Of a stretch of 64,000 nucleotides of DNA, positions 58,457-64,000 are shown in pieces. The notes under the pieces were generated by a model. That model saw only the letters and a list, made by a program, of their open reading frames with translations, ran no database searches and was not told where the DNA came from. Numbering within the stretch: the stretch's first letter is position 1; each line of letters opens with the position of its first letter. The stretch is from NCBI GenBank assembly GCA_039942715.1, contig JBDVBY010000006.1, forward strand, positions 248,001 to 312,000. The letters run 5' to 3'. The translations under genes were made by a program, and so were the position numbers. Origin of the DNA: JABDJX01 sp039942715. Its GTDB lineage: Bacteria > Pseudomonadota > Alphaproteobacteria > Rhodobacterales > Rhodobacteraceae.

Positions 58457-59798
58457 CAAGCACCTCCAAAGTGAAGGCAGACATCGCATCATCCAACACC
58501 ATCACATGGTTGAGACAAAACTCATAAACCGGCCCGCGATCAATTTCGGCAGGCGAAAACGGAAAGGCAAAAGTCGGCTGCTCTTCTTGCTGTGTCAGCG
58601 GATGGTGCAGCAAATAGGGGTTTAGGATTCGTCCAATCTCGTTCGCCAATTCTTGCGAGGATGCCGTCACAATCCCCATGGCGCCTACTTCGCTTGGCAA
58701 AACACGTTGCGTCTCAAGCGCGCCAAGCGTGGCGTTCTGTCCGATCAATCGAATCTCAATCTGAAAATCTGTTGTTGCAACCCCTGTACGCAACGCCGCC
58801 TTCTTGGTCGCCAAATCGACAATGTCGCGCGCCCAGGCTTCGGCGTTTGCCACATAATGCGGGTCGCGCAAAAGCGAGATCAGGATCGTCTGATATCCCG
58901 ACACTCGCGCGCCTTCTAACTTGACAGTATAGTCTCCCGGCACCCAATCCGCGCCTTCGATACGCACCGCTCCGTTCTCAAGCTGCGTATATGTGGCCGC
59001 ACTCACATCCAGATATCCACCGGGCTCATAAAGGCGAAACGGGTCCGAGTTTTCATATAACATGTGCGCCGAAACCGTATGCGGCGTCGCGTCTGAACTC
59101 TCCGCCAAGGGGGTCACAACGCACCCCGTTTCATCAAAATCCAACTGCAACACACCCGATTGCGGATTGGACGCACACAGCGCGCCGCACTCGCCGATCT
59201 TCGCCCCATGCCAAGCGGCTCCGGCATGACACCCCCGCGCCAATGGCAGTGCTGCGATTATGGCCGTGTCCGTTGTGCGCCCTGCAATGATGATGTCTGC
59301 ACCAGTGTCCAAAGCTGCATTGATCTGCTCGGCTCCGGCCAAAGCAACGATATTCGTGCAGTTTTCCAAAAGGTTGGCGTCGATCTGCGGTGCAGGATCA
59401 AGAGGTTTGATATCACCACACCTCAAAGCTTCGATCACCGTTGCCGCAGTCTGATCCGATTTCAAAACGGCAATCTGCGCTGTCGCGCCCTGCTCGGCCA
59501 GACATTCCCGCGTGATCTCCAACAGCCAGTCCACAGCCTTGCCAGCCCCGCAAGTTCCCGCAGTACCAATCACCAATGGACAGCCAGCGCGCCGCGCCGC
59601 TTCGATCAGCGCGCCCCACTCGTTCTTGGTCGAAGCGCGCGCATACTTTGATGTCCCCGTACCCAAATAATGCGGCCCGCTGTCAGTGGACCCACCGTCT
59701 ATCGCGATTAAATCAGGGGCATTCGCAATCCCAAGCTCTAACGCTTCATGCTCCCAGCCAAGGCCCAAAGCACCGGAGGGCACCAAAACCCGTACCAT
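58449..59798 (-). CDS. DUF1446 (AtuA-like) family protein
   Basis: 449 residues. The start VRVLVPSGALGLGWEHEALELGI, the block IAIDGGSTDSGPHYLGTGTSKYAR and IIAGRTTDTAIIAALPL are diagnostic of the DUF1446 family, which includes AtuA of acyclic terpene utilisation in Pseudomonas; the biochemical role is not settled. One base of overlap with tctA (TGATG) shows it belongs to the transporter operon. Confidence 0.85.
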   Translation of the reverse strand: MVRVLVPSGALGLGWEHEALELGIANAPDLIAIDGGSTDSGPHYLGTGTSKYARASTKNEWGALIEAARRAGCPLVIGTAGTCGAGKAVDWLLEITRECLAEQGATAQIAVLKSDQTAATVIEALRCGDIKPLDPAPQIDANLLENCTNIVALAGAEQINAALDTGADIIIAGRTTDTAIIAALPLARGCHAGAAWHGAKIGECGALCASNPQSGVLQLDFDETGCVVTPLAESSDATPHTVSAHMLYENSDPFRLYEPGGYLDVSAATYTQLENGAVRIEGADWVPGDYTVKLEGARVSGYQTILISLLRDPHYVANAEAWARDIVDLATKKAALRTGVATTDFQIEIRLIGQNATLGALETQRVLPSEVGAMGIVTASSQELANEIGRILNPYLLHHPLTQQEEQPTFAFPFSPAEIDRGPVYEFCLNHVMVLDDAMSAFTLEVLDV

Positions 59799-61303
59799 CA
59801 GTCCGTGACCCTTTGTGGTTTGGTCAAAACCTTGCGCAAGAACATTGGTGCGACAAAGCCAGCGATGGCAAATATCCAAAGGCCAATCGCGATCGGTGAC
59901 GAGAAAAGATAGCTCACATCGCCATCAGACAGGGTCATCGCGCGGCGCAAAGCGTCTTCCATATTGCCGCCCAACAAGATGCCCAAAATGACTGGCACCG
60001 TCGGAATATCAAGTTTGCGCAGGAAATACCCAAGCACCCCAAAGGCCACCATCAACAGCAAATCAAAATAGCTGCCCGAGAGTGAGAAAATGCCGACGAA
60101 AGAGATCATCGTGACACCCGGCAGCAAAACCCAAGGCGGCACCATCAGCACACGCACAAAGATTTTCACCATGGGGACATTCATCAGCAACAACACAAAG
60201 TTGGCGATCAAAAGTGATGCAATCAGACCCCAGACAACCTCTGGACGCTCGGTGAAAAGCGTCGGTCCAGGCGTGATATTCAAGGTCATCAGAAGCGCGA
60301 GCAAAACGGCCGTCGTCCCTGATCCGGGCACTCCAAGCGTCAGCATCGGCACCAATGCCCCGCCCGCCGCCGCGTTGTTGCCTGCCTCGGGGGCGGCCAC
60401 GCCTTTGGGCACGCCAGTTCCAAACCCGCCCTTATCTCCTGCAATGGATTTCTCGGACATATAAGCAAGGAACGAGCCAAGCGATGCACCCGCACCGGGC
60501 AAGATGCCCGCAACAAACCCAACACCAGAGGCGCGCAACATCGTCCATTTGGTCGAGAATATATCCTTCCAGGGGATCGTCACCTTATCGAGTTTCACCC
60601 CGATGGCAGAGCCTTTGCCGTGGCTTTCGATAAAGAAAAACACCTCGGCAATCGCAAACAGACCAACAATAGCAACCAGAAAATCCACCCCATCGTAAAG
60701 GTGCAGATTGCCGCCCGTCAGACGTGGCAGCCCCGAAGAACTGTCGACGCCGATCATCGAAATCCCAAGGCCGATGCAAGCTGCCAGCGCCGCTTTGGCT
60801 TGGTTGTTGCTTGCCATGCCGCCAAGCGTGCAAAATGCAAGCAAATAGAGCGCAAAATATTCAGCAGGCCCAAATAAGAACGCCACCCGTGCGAGCGTCG
60901 GCGCCAACAGCATCAGACCAATCGTCGCCAAAAGCGCACCCACAAAGGACGCCACACCGGAAAGCACAAGAGCATCCCCCGCGCGCCCGGCCTTGGCCAT
61001 CGGATAGCCATCCAGCGTGGTCATCAGCGCAGGTTCATCGCCGGGAATGTTCAACAAAATAGAGCTGATCCGCCCGCCATACATCGCGCCATAGTAAACG
61101 GCCGTCATCAGCACCAAAGCACTGGTGGCATCCAAACCAAGTGTGAAGGTTATCGGGATCAGGATCGCCACACCGTTGGACGGCCCCAACCCCGGCAGCG
61201 CGCCGATAATCGTGCCCAAGAAGCATCCGCACACCGCCAACATCAACGTATAAGGCGAAAGCGCGACACCAAAACCAAGGGCAAGATTAGAGAGAATATC
61301 CAT
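59798..61303 (-). CDS. tctA: Tripartite tricarboxylate transporter large subunit TctA
   Basis: 501 residues, about 12 membrane helices. Family blocks GALPGLGPSNGVAILIP and GVAAPEAGNNAAAGGALVPMLTLGVPGSGTTAVLL. Couples transport to the ion gradient together with TctB and the binding protein TctC. Substrate not determined by sequence. Confidence 0.94.
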   Translation of the reverse strand: MDILSNLALGFGVALSPYTLMLAVCGCFLGTIIGALPGLGPSNGVAILIPITFTLGLDATSALVLMTAVYYGAMYGGRISSILLNIPGDEPALMTTLDGYPMAKAGRAGDALVLSGVASFVGALLATIGLMLLAPTLARVAFLFGPAEYFALYLLAFCTLGGMASNNQAKAALAACIGLGISMIGVDSSSGLPRLTGGNLHLYDGVDFLVAIVGLFAIAEVFFFIESHGKGSAIGVKLDKVTIPWKDIFSTKWTMLRASGVGFVAGILPGAGASLGSFLAYMSEKSIAGDKGGFGTGVPKGVAAPEAGNNAAAGGALVPMLTLGVPGSGTTAVLLALLMTLNITPGPTLFTERPEVVWGLIASLLIANFVLLLMNVPMVKIFVRVLMVPPWVLLPGVTMISFVGIFSLSGSYFDLLLMVAFGVLGYFLRKLDIPTVPVILGILLGGNMEDALRRAMTLSDGDVSYLFSSPIAIGLWIFAIAGFVAPMFLRKVLTKPQRVTD

Positions 61304-61306
61304 CGC

Positions 61307-61795
61307 TCAGTGACCCACAAACGGAATAAGAATTGAAATCGCTTCCCAAAGCTTGGCCGCTGTCGGGATACGATAAGCTACGATATTGCCCAGCCCCAGC
61401 GCGTATTTGAACAACACGAACAGCCCAAGTGAGAGCCCAATGCCCGACAGAACTGCAGGCATAACGCGCGGCGAAATCTGATAGCTTAGAATCCCGGCGG
61501 CAAACATCGTCGGCACAATAAAGCCCATGGGTTTGAGCAATACCGAGTAAATTGCCAGAACCACCACGGCCAACCCCATCGCAACAAATGTGCGGGACGC
61601 AGGCCAATCAGGGTCAGGATCAGGTTTGAAAACCATAAACAGCGAACACACCGCCGCCACGCCACCGATAAGCAGCGGAAATAGTTTGGGCAGGAATTCA
61701 CCAGAAAAGAAATTCGTCTGGATCTGAGTGGCAGCCGCGATGTACGCGACTGCCGTTATCAGAGTGATCAGACCGAAAATTCGGTCCGATGCCAT
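61307..61795 (-). CDS. tctB: Tripartite tricarboxylate transporter small subunit TctB
   Basis: 162 residues, four membrane helices, ASDRIFGLITLITAVAYI at the start. Assigned by topology and place between tctC and tctA. Overlaps the tctC stop by one base (TAATG). Confidence 0.88.
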   Translation of the reverse strand: MASDRIFGLITLITAVAYIAAATQIQTNFFSGEFLPKLFPLLIGGVAAVCSLFMVFKPDPDPDWPASRTFVAMGLAVVVLAIYSVLLKPMGFIVPTMFAAGILSYQISPRVMPAVLSGIGLSLGLFVLFKYALGLGNIVAYRIPTAAKLWEAISILIPFVGH

Positions 61796-62757
61796 TACTG
61801 TGTGACCCCAAGCTCTTTGCTCATTGCCGCAATGTCAGTCACCAGACCGTCCACATACGACTGGAAATCGCCGCCAACTTTGGTGAACGGTGCAAGACCA
61901 TTGTCTTTCATTGCCTGTGCCCACTCGTCGCTGTCCGCAACTTGCTGCAGCTTACCGGCCCATTCATCGAACTTTTCGTCCGAAATGCCCTTTGGCACAT
62001 AAAGACCACGCCAGTTCACGGCCACCACAGGAAAGCCCTGCTCGGTTGCCGTTGGGATGTCGTCAAAGCCCGGCACACGTTCGTCGGTCAAAACCGCCAA
62101 AACGCGAATATCGCCGTTCGACAAGAAGCTAACGACTTCCGACATGTCGCCCGTCATCACTTGGGTAAATCCACCAACAGTTTGAGTGATCGCATCTGCG
62201 CCACCGTCCACGCCGATGTACTTCACTTTAGTAATGTCCGTGAAACCGCCCTCTTTGAGGATCATCAGCGGCTTAAGGTGGTCAAATCCACCAACCGCAG
62301 AACCGCCCGCAAAAGCAACGGAACCGGGATCGCCTTTGATCGCGTCAACCATGTCGCCCAATGTCTGGAACGGGCTGTCAGCGGCCACGACAATCACACC
62401 GGGATCAGCACCGATGGCACCCACAAAGCGCACCTGGTCGGCAGTCATACCCGCATAGGCGTTTTGTGCCAGACGCGTGGTCGTCGCAGAAGAGGCCGCA
62501 ACGATCAAATCGGCATCATCGCCGCGCTCGTTGACAACGTTGCCATAAGCCAAACCACCGCCAGCACCGGGCATGTTGGTAACCTGAACAGGCTTGTCCA
62601 CCGCACCGATATCAAACAGGATTTTACCAATCTGACGGCATGTAAAGTCCCAGCCACCGCCGGGGTTCGCTGGTGCAATGCACTCAGCAGCAGAAGCAAT
62701 CCCGCCAACAAGGCAAAACGCTGTCGCAAGGCCAGTGGCCCTAAAAGTCATTTTCAT
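61795..62757 (-). CDS. tctC: Tripartite tricarboxylate transporter binding protein TctC
   Basis: 320 residues with signal peptide (to ASAA near residue 23) and the Bug/TctC fold: CIAPANPGGGWDFTCRQIGKIL, VTNMPGAGGGLAYGNVVNE, and GFPVVAVNWRGLYVPKG. Ligand is likely a carboxylate or related. Two cysteines (AECIAP, FTCRQ) may form a disulfide near the binding site. GGGAGGACTACA precedes the ATG. Confidence 0.93.
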   Translation of the reverse strand: MKMTFRATGLATAFCLVGGIASAAECIAPANPGGGWDFTCRQIGKILFDIGAVDKPVQVTNMPGAGGGLAYGNVVNERGDDADLIVAASSATTTRLAQNAYAGMTADQVRFVGAIGADPGVIVVAADSPFQTLGDMVDAIKGDPGSVAFAGGSAVGGFDHLKPLMILKEGGFTDITKVKYIGVDGGADAITQTVGGFTQVMTGDMSEVVSFLSNGDIRVLAVLTDERVPGFDDIPTATEQGFPVVAVNWRGLYVPKGISDEKFDEWAGKLQQVADSDEWAQAMKDNGLAPFTKVGGDFQSYVDGLVTDIAAMSKELGVTQ

Positions 62758-63015
62758 TGTAGTCCTCCCATAGAATGGCAACTTATGTCGCTCATTGGGC
62801 CGAAAGTTTAGGGACACCCGCGCGGAGTGTCACGGACAATTTTTTGCGCTAGGACAAAGACTGTTAGCGGTACCGCATAACAGACCCCGATCATGACCAA
62901 GCTCCATCCAAACTCCAAAGCCTTTCAGGATTCTTGCAGCCATCCCTTGACCAATGGCCCTCTTCGCCTCAGGTAGATTGCAGATAATTGAAACCGCACC
63001 GAAAGAGGTACGCCC
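62758..63015. other. Divergent tctC-sodB regulatory region
   Basis: About 260 bases. A 23-base near-palindrome at 62861-62883 and a shorter one GACAC/GTGTC around 62813-62831 are the only structures; no gene is seen. Confidence 0.5.
62861..62883. promoter_or_regulatory. Operator-like palindrome
   Basis: CTGTTA, the palindromic core GCGGTACCGC, one extra base, TAACAG. About 105 bases upstream of tctC and 130 upstream of sodB. Typical size for a dimeric regulator site; no regulator gene is adjacent. Confidence 0.5.
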
Positions 63016-63615
63016 ATGGCTTTTGAACTCCCCGACCTTCCTTACGCACACGACGCCCTTGCTGGCAAAGGCATGAGTGCTGAAACGCTCGAGTATCACC
63101 ACGACCTGCACCACAAGGCTTATGTCGACAACGGCAACAAGCTGATTGCCGGCACCGAGTGGGACGGCAAATCGATGGAAGACATCATCACCGGCACTTA
63201 CGACAGCAGTTCAGTTGCTCAAAACGGTATCTTCAACAACATCAGCCAGCTTTGGAATCACAACCAGTTCTGGGAAATGATGGGCCCGGGCGGAAATGCG
63301 ATGCCAAGCGAACTGGAAGCAGCTATCAACGACAGCTTCGGTTCGGTTGATGAATTCAAATCACAGTTTTCAGCTGCGGGCGCTGGACAGTTCGGCTCCG
63401 GCTGGGCGTGGCTCGTCAAAAACGCTGACGGCGGCTTGGCCGTCACCAAAACCGAAAACGGCGTTAACCCGTTGTGCTTTGGTCAAACAGCCTTGCTTGG
63501 CTGCGATGTTTGGGAGCACTCCTACTACATCGACTTCCGCAACAAGCGCCCTGCATACCTGACCAACTTCCTTGATAACCTGGTCAACTGGGAAAACGTC
63601 GCCTCGCGCATGTAA
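63016..63615 (+). CDS. sodB: Superoxide dismutase, iron type
   Basis: 199 residues: metal ligands in LEYHHDLHHKAYVDN (His), WNHNQFW (His) and DVWEHSYYIDFRN (Asp, His). FNNISQLWNHNQFWEMMGPGG and AWLVKNADGGLAV favour iron over manganese. Periplasmic signal absent; cytoplasmic. AAGAGG precedes the ATG. Confidence 0.95.
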   Translation: MAFELPDLPYAHDALAGKGMSAETLEYHHDLHHKAYVDNGNKLIAGTEWDGKSMEDIITGTYDSSSVAQNGIFNNISQLWNHNQFWEMMGPGGNAMPSELEAAINDSFGSVDEFKSQFSAAGAGQFGSGWAWLVKNADGGLAVTKTENGVNPLCFGQTALLGCDVWEHSYYIDFRNKRPAYLTNFLDNLVNWENVASRM

Positions 63616-63635
63616 GGCGCACGCATCTCACGCAC

Positions 63636-63669
63636 AAAAAGGCCCGCTGCTCAAAGCGGGCCTTTTTTC
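63636..63669 (+). terminator. Bidirectional intrinsic terminator between sodB and DUF2853 gene
   Basis: GGCCCGCT / AGCGGGCC stem (63641-63662) with a six-base loop and TTTTTT on the right; AAAAA on the left gives a T-run on the minus strand too. Confidence 0.9.
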
Positions 63670-63688
63670 TTTGGCGATTAAGAAAGCG

Positions 63689-64000
63689 TCACTTATAGAC
63701 AGCTTCTTTCTTAAAGTGCTTTGTCAGCATGTAATAAATGACGGCGCGATACTTGTTCCGCTCGGAACGACCATAGGTCTCGATGACCTTGTCGATCGCT
63801 TCCATTAATGCAGGCCCCTCGGGAAGGCCAAGTTTCTTGATCAGAAAACTGTCGCGCACTGTCTCAAGCTCGGCCTTTTGAGACCCAGCAACAGTCGATG
63901 CATCTGCGTTGTAAATCGACGGACCGCATCCAATTGTCACCTTGGTCAGCAAGTCCATATCGGCGGTCATCCCGCATTTGTTTTTTAGGTCATCAGCGTA
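63689..64000 (-). CDS. DUF2853 family protein (5' end outside window)
   Basis: The visible 103 codons read DDLKNKCGMTADMDLLTKVTIGCGPSIYNADASTV..., the pattern of DUF2853, small helical proteins of unknown function. An internal ATG at 63970 is not the start, since the frame stays open and conserved to the window end. It converges with sodB. Confidence 0.82.
   Translation of the reverse strand, partial: YADDLKNKCGMTADMDLLTKVTIGCGPSIYNADASTVAGSQKAELETVRDSFLIKKLGLPEGPALMEAIDKVIETYGRSERNKYRAVIYYMLTKHFKKEAVYK

Noticed and set aside
1..64000. Prophage, integron, insertion sequence, CRISPR array, tRNA or rRNA genes
   Set aside because: No transposase or integrase, no regularly spaced direct repeats and no tRNA-like cloverleaf were noticed on reading; a tRNA scan would be the decisive check.

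Overview
The window looks like chromosomal DNA of a marine alphaproteobacterium of the Rhodobacteraceae (Roseobacter group). This rests on the combination of an Irr-type Fur regulator beside fabA, a VPLPA-type C-terminal sorting signal, a GTTC-N7-GTTC SOS box, a TTAA-N7-TTAAC CtrA box, many GTGA/ATGA gene overlaps and typical alphaproteobacterial protein variants. No rRNA, tRNA, CRISPR array, prophage or insertion sequence was seen. The genes are almost all housekeeping; the less ordinary material lies in intergenic regions and a few small genes.

Layout. 1-7565: the Tol-Pal envelope system on the minus strand (ybgC, tolQ, tolR, tolA, tolB, then pal, cpoB and a truncated tilS), interrupted by two plus-strand genes between tolB and pal. 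7828-9043: a VPLPA-CTERM surface protein and an unknown. 9126-12313: ruvC-ruvA-ruvB with a BKACE enzyme. 12509-17102: a CtrA-box-linked DUF1127 gene, prmA, msrA, an MFS transporter and small membrane or secreted proteins. 17222-20161: priA (apparently starting at ATT) divergent from fsa. 20240-30701: the division and cell wall (dcw) cluster mraZ-rsmH-ftsL-ftsI-murE-murF-mraY-(two membrane genes)-murD, preceded by MraZ boxes and a leader with its own terminator, resembling the UpsM small RNA of Rhodobacter. The cluster stops after murD.

30844-38982: photolyase, M50 protease, BCCT transporter, the rpsF-rpsR-rplI operon, thioesterase, VOC protein and SRAP protein. 39066-42809: fabI-fabB and fabA with irr divergent, with a foreign-looking small gene (possible Imm10-type immunity protein) between fabA and fabB. 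42953-48949: metG, a lone LexA-box-controlled ImuA-like gene, an aldo-keto reductase, and a lipoprotein-lipocalin-NAD-binding operon. 48071-52408: DMT exporters, Nudix, DUF983, YceI and IalB-type proteins. 52409-52809: a gene-free stretch with two small-RNA-like units that carry mutually complementary segments; this is the best candidate here for an undescribed regulatory arrangement. 52810-57350: HerA-like ATPase and polA. 57472-62757: SYLF lipoprotein and a tctCBA transporter operon joined to DUF1446 and DUF4387 genes. 63016-64000: sodB and a DUF2853 gene cut by the window end.

A repeat family of AT-rich lead plus one or two GC-rich stem-loops recurs at gene ends at least eight times. Names rest on recognised motifs and gene order; no database search was possible, and start sites were chosen by ribosome-binding sites, overlaps and family N-termini.
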